Below are positions 1 to 6,860 of a stretch of DNA of 16,092 nt, piece after piece. Position 1 is the stretch's first letter. Each line of letters begins with the position of its first letter. This DNA is from Planctomycetaceae bacterium (GTDB lineage: Bacteria; Planctomycetota; Planctomycetia; Pirellulales; Pirellulaceae), in NCBI GenBank assembly GCA_012965455.1, contig DTSG01000096.1, forward strand, positions 1-16,092, read 5' to 3'. Made by a program: the position numbers and the translations under genes. The notes beneath the pieces were generated by a model that made no database searches, was not told the origin of the DNA, and was given only the letters and a program-made list of their open reading frames with translations.

Positions 1-75
1 GCTAGAAAGTTAAAAGTAGATGATAAGCAATTATGGCTACGCCGCTCACCAAAGTGGCTGTCAGTTGTTAGTTAA
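1..75 (+). other. Possible 3' tail of an upstream coding region
   Basis: Frame 1 is open from the window edge for 24 codons and stops at TAA 73-75. The other two forward frames stop almost at once. The translated tail is basic and tryptophan-containing (it includes KQLWLRRSPKWL) and could be the C-terminus of a gene that starts outside the window. An open stretch this short can easily arise by chance, so this is only a pointer. Confidence 0.2.
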
Positions 76-375
76 TTTGTAATTCATAGGAGATTGCTGG
101 TCTCAAAGAGACGATTAACATATACATATTGGAGGCGTAAAAACATATTTACCACCATCGATATGGGGAAAAACATACGTTAACTTAATGTTTCAAAGAA
201 TATTCTCGGTAGAATGGTAGCATCTGCCAAAAATTGTGAGAATTGATGTCGTTTTAGATTAAGCAACTTGATTATACTTTTTGGATAAGTTGATTCCCCA
301 TCAGGAGAGTTAGTTTAGTTAACAATCATACTTTAAGTGTTTCAACGTTGAGTTAGACCGCAAGGAATCCGTCGA
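76..375. other. AT-rich non-coding stretch
   Basis: No convincing coding frame, RNA gene or terminator is visible here. It holds a small palindrome, GTCTC-AAA-GAGAC (100-112). A GGAGG at 131-135 has no usable start codon at normal spacing; the nearest ATG (163) opens only a six-codon frame. The last part carries the leader of the small membrane protein that starts at 376. A TATACT hexamer at 273-278 could be a -10 box, but no matching -35 was found. Confidence 0.4.
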
Positions 376-558
376 GTGTCAAAGGTATTCTGTTTTTTTG
401 GGTTAGCAGTTGCTCTATTAATGCTGCTAATTTTTGCATTAGATCTAGCGATCGGCATTCCCTTTTCGCGAGCAAGCCTCCTCATGGACATTGGTTCCTG
501 CATTGGCGCTTTGGGTCTAGCTGGAATTAGCTTCATGACATTGCGTGAAGCTAAGTAA
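376..558 (+). CDS. Small two-helix membrane protein, GTG start
   Basis: This is a 60-residue hydrophobic protein of unknown function. The GTG start is supported by AAGGAA at 362-367, a Shine-Dalgarno site about eight bases upstream. Two membrane segments are visible, roughly residues 5-27 and 33-55. Between them is a short IPFSRAS turn, and the C-terminus is charged (TLREAK). The ends carry only K and R charges and the middle has two aspartates (residues 23 and 38), so a hairpin topology is plausible. It ends 15 bases before the stop of trpE on the other strand and has no co-directional partner in the window. Small proteins of this form (an aspartate-rich hinge followed by a TLRE-type tail) recur in planctomycetes as hypothetical proteins; this is from memory. 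No enzymatic motif is visible. The frame is open on both strands here, but the hydrophobic pattern and ribosome site favour this one. Confidence 0.65.
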   Translation: MSKVFCFFGLAVALLMLLIFALDLAIGIPFSRASLLMDIGSCIGALGLAGISFMTLREAK

Positions 559-573
559 GCTCTCTGACTAAAG

Positions 574-2073
574 TTATTGTTGTGCACGCTTTGCCGTTAT
601 CTCAACCGCTTTGAGTAATCCTCTAGCCTTGTTGAGCGTCTCTTCGTATTCAGCCTGTGGATCACTGTCCGCAACAATTCCCGCTCCGGCTTGTACATAG
701 ATTTTATCGTCATTAATAACAAACGTACGTAGTGCAATACAGGTATCCATGTTCCCTGCGTAATCAATATACCCCACGGCCCCAGCGTAAGGCCCTCGAC
801 GATGCGGTTCGAGTTCATCAATGATTTGCATTGCTCGCACCTTGGGAGCACCGGAAACAGTCCCCGCGGGTAAGCAGGCTGCTAAGGCATCAAACGCATC
901 TTTACCCTCTTGCAGTTCTCCATTCACATTGGAGGTAATATGCATCACGTGGCTGTACCGCTCAATCACCATGACATCGGATAATTCGATACTGCCGTAG
1001 CTTGCAATGCGTCCGAGATCATTACGACCTAGATCCACTAACATCACATGTTCTGCTCGTTCTTTAGGGTCGGCCAATAACTGTTCCGCTAACGCTTCGT
1101 CTTCCGCAACAGTCGCTCCTCGAGGACGCGTGCCTGCCAGCGGCCTAACGGTAACTTGCCCATCCACAACCCGGCACATAATCTCTGGTGAACTGCCTAC
1201 TAAAGTAACTTCCGGCGTTCGCAAAAAAAACATAAAGGGGCTAGGATTTACGACACGCAGTGAGCGATACAATTCCAACGGATCGACTTGCAGGGCCAGT
1301 TCCAAACGCTGACTGATGACTACTTGAAATATATCACCAGCCTCGATGTACTCGACGCACTTTGCCACCGCGTCTTGAAATTTCTCGGGTGTGAAATTGG
1401 ATTCATACGGGACGTCAACTTCCGCAGATACGGCCGTGATGTCATCCATCGATAATGCCGTCGGAACATCTGCTAACCGTAGCACCAAGCCATCCACTCG
1501 AGCGGCAGCGGCGGCATAGGCTGTTTGAACATCACCGTCATGCAATTCTGGACGAGCCATGACAATCACAAACAGTGTTTTATTAATGTTATCGAAAACC
1601 ACCAACGAATCATAAAACCCAAAAGTCATGTCTGGTATTTGACGATCATCAAGCGGTGCATCCGGTAGTGATTCTTCATACCGCACGACATCATAACCGG
1701 CGTAGCCGATGACACCGCCTGAGAACGGAGGAAGCTCGTCAAGTTCAGCTACTTGAAATCCAGCGACTAAGTCACGCAGTTCGTTCAAGGGATTGTCGCA
1801 GTGATATGTTTTACGCTCTACGCCTTGGACTAACGTAACCTGTTGACCCCGCGCGTGAATTTCCATGAAGGGATCAGTAGCCAGAATACTAAAGCGTCCA
1901 ACTTTTTCACCACCGATGACGCTCTCAAATAGGCAAACACTGCCACCTTGATCTAACCGCTGAAAAGCCGACACGGGCGTCAGGCTATCGCTGAGCAAGG
2001 TACGATAGACTGGGATTAATTGGTTTTCGGCGGCTAACGCTGAAAACGTTTCTAGGTCGGGACGATGGTTCAT
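574..2073 (-). CDS. trpE: Anthranilate synthase component I
   Basis: TrpE converts chorismate plus ammonia, supplied by the TrpG glutaminase, to anthranilate, the first committed step of tryptophan synthesis in the cytoplasm. The 499-residue length is normal. The N-terminal domain carries an LFES motif (residues 48-51), equivalent to the LLES that binds feedback tryptophan, followed by GRFSILATDPF. The C-terminal chorismate-binding domain has AGTRPRG, HVMLVDLGRNDLGR, GTVSGAPKVRAMQIID and QAGAGIVADSDP (461-472). All are typical of TrpE rather than PabB or isochorismate synthase. No glutaminase domain is fused and no trpG is in the window, so the partner lies elsewhere. The frame extends to a TTG at 2091, but ATG 2073 is preferred because it begins the usual N-terminal region; neither has a clear Shine-Dalgarno site. 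It is divergent from mcsA. A direct repeat upstream could be regulatory. Confidence 0.96.
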   Translation of the reverse strand: MNHRPDLETFSALAAENQLIPVYRTLLSDSLTPVSAFQRLDQGGSVCLFESVIGGEKVGRFSILATDPFMEIHARGQQVTLVQGVERKTYHCDNPLNELRDLVAGFQVAELDELPPFSGGVIGYAGYDVVRYEESLPDAPLDDRQIPDMTFGFYDSLVVFDNINKTLFVIVMARPELHDGDVQTAYAAAAARVDGLVLRLADVPTALSMDDITAVSAEVDVPYESNFTPEKFQDAVAKCVEYIEAGDIFQVVISQRLELALQVDPLELYRSLRVVNPSPFMFFLRTPEVTLVGSSPEIMCRVVDGQVTVRPLAGTRPRGATVAEDEALAEQLLADPKERAEHVMLVDLGRNDLGRIASYGSIELSDVMVIERYSHVMHITSNVNGELQEGKDAFDALAACLPAGTVSGAPKVRAMQIIDELEPHRRGPYAGAVGYIDYAGNMDTCIALRTFVINDDKIYVQAGAGIVADSDPQAEYEETLNKARGLLKAVEITAKRAQQ

Positions 2074-2118
2074 GGACAATTTTTGTATCAATAACTAAGA
2101 ACAAATGCGATACCCTAG

Positions 2119-2137
2119 TAATACATCATAATACATC
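2119..2137. repeat. Direct repeat upstream of trpE, possible operator
   Basis: TAATACATC occurs at 2119-2127 and again at 2129-2137, a 10-base period (one helical turn) on the same DNA face. It lies 46-64 bases upstream of the trpE ATG, inside the likely promoter/leader region. A TTGAGA hexamer (2152-2147 on the minus strand) precedes it but lacks a good -10 box at normal spacing. A role as repressor site is inference; AT-rich chance repetition is the alternative. Confidence 0.3.
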
Positions 2138-2222
2138 GTCACTCTCAAACGAGAAACCCTTAACAATCGCCACGAATAAGCTAATTCGCATCCAACAAGG
2201 TGCCATTGTAATTTCGCTATTC

Positions 2223-2250
2223 TTGACAGGTTCGTGGTCATTGATAAAAT
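2223..2250 (+). promoter_or_regulatory. Sigma-70-type promoter of mcsA-mcsB
   Basis: A perfect TTGACA at 2223-2228 is followed, after a 16-base spacer, by TAAAAT at 2245-2250 (five of six matches to TATAAT). Transcription would start near 2257, leaving a 5' leader of about 107 bases before the mcsA ATG. It is the best promoter match in the window and suggests housekeeping sigma control. No CtsR-like heptad repeat was seen around it. Confidence 0.65.
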
Positions 2251-2363
2251 TCAAACAGTCATCTATTTTCAAATGAGCATCCCGTCACCAGAGATTCGGT
2301 TAGGTTCACGTACCGCACACAAAACTAGAGCTTAAACAAATCGAGGGAAAAGGCAGCAGACCA

Positions 2364-2888
2364 ATGAAATGTCAACATTGTGAACGCCCAGCAACCTTTC
2401 ATATCACAGAGTTAACGGACGAGGTTCCCGACGAACTTCACCTGTGCGAAGAACACGCTCGAGTTTACCTCATACAAGCGGAAGCACCTGAATTGGAGTC
2501 ACCAACAATAGCGGGGGCTTTAGCCCAGCATCTAAAGATTGGTCAAGCGGCGGAAGAACTCGCTCGACTCGACCAGCAAGCATGTCCAATCTGTGGTATT
2601 ACTTTCTACGAGTTTCGACATGCCGGGCGTTTAGGATGCCCGCATGATTATGTCTGTTTCGAAGACAAAATCGAACCAATCATCATGAGCATCCATAATG
2701 CTGCCCAACATGTTGGCAAACGCCCCAAATCTGGCATGGATGGAACAGACCGTCGCACCGAGTTAATCCGACTACGGCGCGAAATGGAAGCAGCGGTTGG
2801 TCGTGAAGATTACGAACAAGCGACGACACTGCGAGATGAAATACAAACTCTTTCAGATTCCATGGAGGCCGATGATTCATCGGAATAG
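2364..2888 (+). CDS. mcsA: McsA, activator of protein-arginine kinase
   Basis: In Firmicutes McsA binds zinc and switches on the arginine kinase McsB, which tags proteins for ClpCP degradation. This 174-residue protein has the family layout. A first metal site is at C3-x2-C6 with C28 and H31. A second starts at CPIC (C74, C77) with C92. A UVR-type helical hairpin spans about residues 131-165. In the second site the expected final Cys-x2-Cys pair reads GCPHDYVC, so the fourth ligand would be H94 or C98 instead of the usual cysteine. The start is ATG 2364 with AAGG at 2350-2353, ten bases upstream. It is separated from mcsB by two bases, so the two are almost certainly co-translated. Neither ctsR nor clpC is adjacent, unlike the Bacillus operon. 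Confidence 0.88.
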   Translation: MKCQHCERPATFHITELTDEVPDELHLCEEHARVYLIQAEAPELESPTIAGALAQHLKIGQAAEELARLDQQACPICGITFYEFRHAGRLGCPHDYVCFEDKIEPIIMSIHNAAQHVGKRPKSGMDGTDRRTELIRLRREMEAAVGREDYEQATTLRDEIQTLSDSMEADDSSE

Positions 2889-2890
2889 CC

Positions 2891-3949
2891 ATGCACTTAA
2901 ATGAACTAGCTGAAGGTGGCGGCGAATGGTTACGCGGGACGGGACCCGAATCCGATATCGTGATCAGTTCGCGAATTCGTATTGCTCGCAACCTTTCCGA
3001 TTTCCCCTTCATTCGCAAAGCGTCGGATGCGGACAAGAAACAAATTGAATCCGCGGTTGAACAAGCGGTCAAATCGGTCAGCCAATGGAAAGATCACGTT
3101 TCCTACGTCAACGTCAACGAACTAGCCGATTTAGACCGTCAGTTTCTCATCGAACGACAGCTTATTAGTCGCGAACTCGCTGAATGCAATGGCGTGCGCT
3201 CTGTTGCGATCGATCATGATGAGAAATTTAGTGTCATGGTGAACGAAGAAGATCATATTCGCATCCAAGTCATGCAAAGTGGGTTGGATTTATTCGAAGC
3301 CTGGAAACAAATTGATTGGATCGATGATTGTATCGAAGAACACGTCCAATATGCGTTTCACAAATCACTCGGTTACCTAACTGCTTGTCCCACCAATGTC
3401 GGCACGGGATTACGCGTTAGTGTCATGTTACATTTACCGGCACTGGTAATGACGCGCGAAGTGGACAAGGTCTTTCGCAGCTTGCATAAAATCAACCTGG
3501 CCGTACGAGGACTCTATGGTGAGGGGTCCGAAGCAATGGGCGATTTCTATCAGATCAGTAATCAAATCACGCTCGGCAAAAGCGAGTTGGAATTAGTACA
3601 ACAGGTCAATGATGTTATTCCGGTGATGATTGAGTACGAACAAAAAGCCAGAGATTTTCTGGCCCGCGAAAGCCAGCAGGAACTCAAAGACCGCGTTAGT
3701 CGTGCCTACGGCATATTAAGTACAGCACAGACCATCAGCAGTGAAGAAACGATGCATTTATTGTCGAGTGTGCGGATGGGCGTCAACATGGGTTTGATTG
3801 ACTTAGACATTCCGACCTTAAATCGTTTGTTCATCCATACTCAACCAGCGCATTTGCAAAAGATGCATGGTGCGGCGCTGGACATTGCGGATCGGAATAT
3901 TCAACGAGCGAGCTATCTACAGCAAGAGCTACGCAATCACAAGAACTAG
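2891..3949 (+). CDS. mcsB: Protein-arginine kinase McsB
   Basis: McsB transfers phosphate from ATP to arginine side chains, marking damaged proteins for Clp proteolysis. The 352-residue length matches the family (about 350-360). The phosphagen-kinase-type domain shows SSRIRIARN (26-34), a nucleotide-binding motif; NEEDHIR (118-124) and GEGSEA (from 210), which carry the catalytic glutamates; and CPTNVGTGLR (166-175) with the conserved cysteine. The C-terminal helical domain ends with RNIQRA at 335-340. This aligns with the RDxxRA motif of the family's phosphoarginine-binding allosteric pocket, but has Asn in place of Asp. No N-terminal substrate-specificity domain of creatine/arginine kinases is present, which favours McsB over a metabolite kinase. 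It follows mcsA after two bases. Its stop codon overlaps that of the converging coaD. Confidence 0.94.
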   Translation: MHLNELAEGGGEWLRGTGPESDIVISSRIRIARNLSDFPFIRKASDADKKQIESAVEQAVKSVSQWKDHVSYVNVNELADLDRQFLIERQLISRELAECNGVRSVAIDHDEKFSVMVNEEDHIRIQVMQSGLDLFEAWKQIDWIDDCIEEHVQYAFHKSLGYLTACPTNVGTGLRVSVMLHLPALVMTREVDKVFRSLHKINLAVRGLYGEGSEAMGDFYQISNQITLGKSELELVQQVNDVIPVMIEYEQKARDFLARESQQELKDRVSRAYGILSTAQTISSEETMHLLSSVRMGVNMGLIDLDIPTLNRLFIHTQPAHLQKMHGAALDIADRNIQRASYLQQELRNHKN

Positions 3950-4443
3950 CTACCGGCTGAGGATAGTTTTTGACGCAATTGTCCGATGATTTCCGCTGGC
4001 ACAAACCGGACGAGCATTTCATCATCTGAGAATTCAGCGATTTGTTTAATCAGCGTGCTCGAGACGTGTGAGAACTCTTCGTCGGCCATGAGGAAAACCG
4101 TTTCGATTTCTGGGTCGAGTTGGCGATTGGCCATCATGACGGTAAATTCACCAGCAATATCTGTCAGCGGTCGGACGCCACGAATCATAACTCGCGACTC
4201 ACACTCTCGTACAAACGTGACGGCTAGTCCTTCGAATGTTTGCACGTGCACATTGTCCCACTGCGCAGTTACTTGGCGGACTAACGTAAGTCTCTCATCG
4301 AGCGTAAACAGTGATTGCTTCTCGACATTCATACCGATTCCGACGATCAGAGTATCTACGAGTTTCCGAGCCCGTTCGATAATGTTCAAATGCCCTAGGG
4401 TGATGGGGTCAAACGAACCTGTGTATACGGCAATACGCGACAT
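3946..4443 (-). CDS. coaD: Phosphopantetheine adenylyltransferase
   Basis: CoaD transfers AMP from ATP to 4'-phosphopantetheine, giving dephospho-CoA, the penultimate step of coenzyme A synthesis in the cytoplasm. The 165-residue protein opens with YTGSFDPITLGHL, the nucleotidyltransferase T/HxGH signature with its catalytic histidine at residue 18. It also has MIRGVRPLTD, the RGxR substrate loop, and HVSSTLIK near the C-terminus, the ISSTxxR/K ATP-binding motif. Length is normal (about 160). An upstream in-frame start (4461) adds six residues, but ATG 4443 gives the usual N-terminus with GGA about eight bases ahead. It stands alone on its strand, tail to tail with mcsB, sharing the CTAG at 3946-3949. 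No terminator is visible between the two genes. Confidence 0.95.
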   Translation of the reverse strand: MSRIAVYTGSFDPITLGHLNIIERARKLVDTLIVGIGMNVEKQSLFTLDERLTLVRQVTAQWDNVHVQTFEGLAVTFVRECESRVMIRGVRPLTDIAGEFTVMMANRQLDPEIETVFLMADEEFSHVSSTLIKQIAEFSDDEMLVRFVPAEIIGQLRQKLSSAGS

Positions 4444-4704
4444 AATAAAATCCAAGCACAAACAGACATCTCAACGCTAATCGTATCATAACATCAGTAA
4501 CCTATCGGGGTAGGCTGAATTGTCGATTCGTCCCCGAGGATGCTGCGGTTTACCACACAAAATCGCCTATCTCCAGTGGCTACCCGTTTTCCGACATATC
4601 TCCCAACACTTCAGCCCCCATACAGCGGCGTCTAAAACCACTATTGTCTTTGATTCAGAGTTATCAAAGATTGCCCAATTTTTAACGTTCGTACTAACTC
4701 GTGT

Positions 4705-4722
4705 AATTCGTGGGCACGAATT
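4705..4722. repeat. Perfect palindrome AATTCGTG-GG-CACGAATT
   Basis: An eight-base arm (4705-4712), a GG spacer and an exact inverse arm (4715-4722). It ends 27 bases before the TATAAT box of the vWA gene, so it is centred near -48, where an activator or repressor could bind. The same word family (GTGT-n-AATTCGTGG) recurs at 8916-8929, which favours a dispersed intergenic repeat over a single-gene operator. Both readings are inference. Confidence 0.5.
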
Positions 4723-4749
4723 GCACCGGACGTAGAACGTAAAATCACC

Positions 4750-4755
4750 TATAAT
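4750..4755 (+). promoter_or_regulatory. -10 box of the vWA / cytochrome transcription unit
   Basis: An exact TATAAT lies 43 bases upstream of the vWA start codon. No good -35 hexamer is found 16-18 bases upstream; the sequence there is near CCGGAC. The promoter may therefore depend on an activator, for example one acting through the palindrome at 4705-4722. The -10 assignment is direct sequence matching only. Confidence 0.4.
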
Positions 4756-4798
4756 CAAAGTAGTCGCTGCCGGTAAACCAAAATCTCTTTTCTCGCTT

Positions 4799-6814
4799 AT
4801 GCATTCAGAATCCAACAACTTGACACCCGCTGATTTGCAATCAGAAGCTGCGGGGCTGCAACCTGAAACTACCCAGGTCGAAGCCGACCCTGCGCCACAC
4901 GAAGTTTTAACCAACGAACAAATACACAGCCGCAAAACACTAAGACAAGTTCTGCAAAACGTCGGAGCTCTAGGCATATCCACCTTCGTCCACACATTGA
5001 TCTTCATCGCTCTGGGCATCCTCACCATGACGCCCGAAATCCTTGAATCACTCGAAATGGTCGTCCTCAATGCCCCCGAAGAAGAAATCGTCCTCGAAGA
5101 AGAAATGGTCACCGTCGAACTTGAAGAAGACATGACCCCCTCGGAAGAAATCAATACCGACCCCACGACTGCTCCGACTGCCGGAGTCCCCACTGCTATC
5201 GGCGCCGCCATATTCTCGGAAGCTCAGTTCGATGCCGAAGTTAGCGACAGCGAAGTTGAACCTACCGAAATGGCCGCGTCCGAAATCAAATTACCCGCAA
5301 GCGTTTCTGATTCGTTACTAACAACCATCCCACTGGGATCCTATGGCGACCCCCGCGAAGTCGTTGACAATATCCAGCAAGCCATGGATCGCATTACCCA
5401 AGAACTCGTTTTTATGCTCGAAGAAAGCGACGTCCTCGTCGTCTGGGTCTTTGATCAATCCGAAAGCATGCGCAACGATCAAAAAGAAATCCGCGAACGG
5501 ATCAATCAAGTCTATACCGAATTAGGACTAGCCGACGACGCTGCTGGCGACCACTTGCTCACGGCCGTCACGAGTTTTGGCTCCGGCTATATTCGACACA
5601 CACGTAAACCAACATCAAATCTCGAACTCATCAAAGCAGCTATTAATGAAGTGCCCATCGATCCCTCTGGTACTGAACTAATCTGTCCAGCAATCGTTCG
5701 TGCTATCAATGATCACACTAGCTATACCTCGCGCGGTCAACGACAAATGGCCTTAATCGTTGTGAGTGATGAAAGTGGCAATCCGGAAAACAACGTTCAG
5801 TTTTTAGAGAACGCAGTGCAAGCAGCGAAAGTTGCTAAGTGCCGCACGTATTTTTTGGGCCGCGAAGCCGTTTTCGGATATCCCCACGCATACATGCGCT
5901 GGCCGCATCCACAAACCGGTACCGTACATTGGTTGAAAGTCGACCGCGGACCTGAAACCGCTTTTGTGGAACAACTTCAAACCAACGGGTTTCGCCGCCG
6001 AACCGATGCCTTTTCCAGTGGCTTCGGACCGTATGAACAATGTCGAATCGCTCGCGAATCGGGCGGAATCTTCTTTATGTTGCCCACGGTTGAGAAAAAT
6101 CTAGTGCGGGGCGAAGCAGATAAGCGACGTTACAAACTAAGAGCCATGAAACCCTATTTGCCCGACCTCAATAGTCGCCAATATCAGTTTGCCAAACGAG
6201 ATGAAACTCCGCTGCGAACCTTCATCTGGCAAGTTATCCTAGATCTAAATCCACTCAATGAACAAACCGCTGAAATAATTGAAATGCGGATGCGGTTTTC
6301 GACTGATTCAGCAACTTTTTTGCGGCAAGCTCGGCAAGAACAACAAAAAGCAAAAACCTATCTTATTTATCTCGCCAATGCCCAGAAAGCTCTCGAAAGC
6401 GGCTACGCACTACGTGAATCAGAACTGAACGCTCGCTGGCAAGCTAACTATGACTTGATCTATGCACAACTTATCGCCTATCAAGCGCGAGTCTATGAGT
6501 ATGGCGCCGCATTGGAAGTCTTTATCCGCAATCCTAAAACCGCGCCATTAATGCAACCTCCCAATCGCAGACTTGTCGGTTGGGATATTACTGGGCAATC
6601 CAAGCTATCTGCGGCTGAAGTCAGCCAACCCTATATTGAACGAGCCGTTGAACTATATAACACGGTCATTGAACTGCACGATGGAACCCCTTGGTCCGAA
6701 CGAGCGGCTCAAGAAATTAATCGTGGATTCGGTTTACAGCTCGTACCTGTTTACCGAGCACCACCGCGGCGTGTACCTAGCGGTGTGCCTCCTATTCCCA
6801 TTCCAAAACTGTAG
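4799..6814 (+). CDS. Membrane-anchored von Willebrand factor A protein
   Basis: This 671-residue protein of unknown function has a vWA metal-ion-dependent adhesion fold. A cytoplasmic N-terminus of about 50 residues is followed by one membrane helix (about 58-78), whose STFVHTLIFIALGIL pattern recalls TonB/TolA-type anchors. Next comes a very acidic segment (94-120, EEE-rich) and a proline/alanine/threonine linker. The vWA domain spans about 205-430 and has a complete metal site: DQSES (D219, S221, S223), T292 in SGTELICPAI and D324 in VVSDESG. SSGFGPYEQCRIARESGG (406-423) is typical of planctomycete vWA proteins. The C-terminal part (about 475-645) is helical, then proline-rich. The main domain should be periplasmic. 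The ATG has no clear Shine-Dalgarno site. The octaheme cytochrome gene follows after 46 bases, suggesting one transcript. The partner or ligand is unknown. Confidence 0.85.
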   Translation: MHSESNNLTPADLQSEAAGLQPETTQVEADPAPHEVLTNEQIHSRKTLRQVLQNVGALGISTFVHTLIFIALGILTMTPEILESLEMVVLNAPEEEIVLEEEMVTVELEEDMTPSEEINTDPTTAPTAGVPTAIGAAIFSEAQFDAEVSDSEVEPTEMAASEIKLPASVSDSLLTTIPLGSYGDPREVVDNIQQAMDRITQELVFMLEESDVLVVWVFDQSESMRNDQKEIRERINQVYTELGLADDAAGDHLLTAVTSFGSGYIRHTRKPTSNLELIKAAINEVPIDPSGTELICPAIVRAINDHTSYTSRGQRQMALIVVSDESGNPENNVQFLENAVQAAKVAKCRTYFLGREAVFGYPHAYMRWPHPQTGTVHWLKVDRGPETAFVEQLQTNGFRRRTDAFSSGFGPYEQCRIARESGGIFFMLPTVEKNLVRGEADKRRYKLRAMKPYLPDLNSRQYQFAKRDETPLRTFIWQVILDLNPLNEQTAEIIEMRMRFSTDSATFLRQARQEQQKAKTYLIYLANAQKALESGYALRESELNARWQANYDLIYAQLIAYQARVYEYGAALEVFIRNPKTAPLMQPPNRRLVGWDITGQSKLSAAEVSQPYIERAVELYNTVIELHDGTPWSERAAQEINRGFGLQLVPVYRAPPRRVPSGVPPIPIPKL

Positions 6815-6860
6815 TCTCCACAAGTCACGACTGCATTACTATTTGTCATAAAAGTTCGCT

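Larger units (their letters stand above)
2074..2363. other. Divergent trpE / mcsA intergenic region
   Basis: These 290 bases hold the upstream regions of two divergent genes: a direct repeat near trpE, a degenerate CACGAAT-type inverted repeat (CGAAT 2173-2177 with ATTCG 2184-2188), and the mcsA promoter with a leader of about 107 bases. No short tryptophan-rich leader peptide was found on the trpE side, so classical trp attenuation is not supported. Confidence 0.5.
4444..4798. other. Divergent coaD / vWA gene intergenic region
   Basis: This 355-base non-coding stretch separates two divergent genes. It holds a six-base inverted repeat (TCGGGG 4505-4510 with CCCCGA 4532-4537), a perfect palindrome at 4705-4722 and a TATAAT at 4750-4755. 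A 71-codon open frame at 4520-4735 has no ribosome site and no recognisable protein character. No structured RNA family was recognised. Confidence 0.45.

Noticed and set aside
131..183. Short gene after the GGAGG at 131-135
   Set aside because: The only nearby ATG (163) is 27 bases away and its frame ends after six codons.
2074..2222. Tryptophan leader peptide or attenuator for trpE
   Set aside because: No short frame with consecutive tryptophan codons and no terminator-like hairpin with a T run was found on the minus strand.
3986..4480. 164-codon open frame on the plus strand opposite coaD
   Set aside because: It is Ser/Thr-rich mirror coding of the certain coaD gene, which shows all its family motifs.
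4520..4735. 71-codon open frame on the plus strand before the vWA gene
   Set aside because: There is no Shine-Dalgarno site or protein-like composition, and it overlaps the palindrome in what looks like a promoter region.
4567..5211. 214-codon open frame on the minus strand
   Set aside because: It lies antisense to the start of the vWA gene, is serine/threonine-rich through mirrored GAA/GTC codons, and has no recognisable domain or ribosome site.
6573..6851. 92-codon frame overlapping the end of the vWA gene
   Set aside because: It mostly lies inside the vWA coding region in another frame and lacks a ribosome site or domain.
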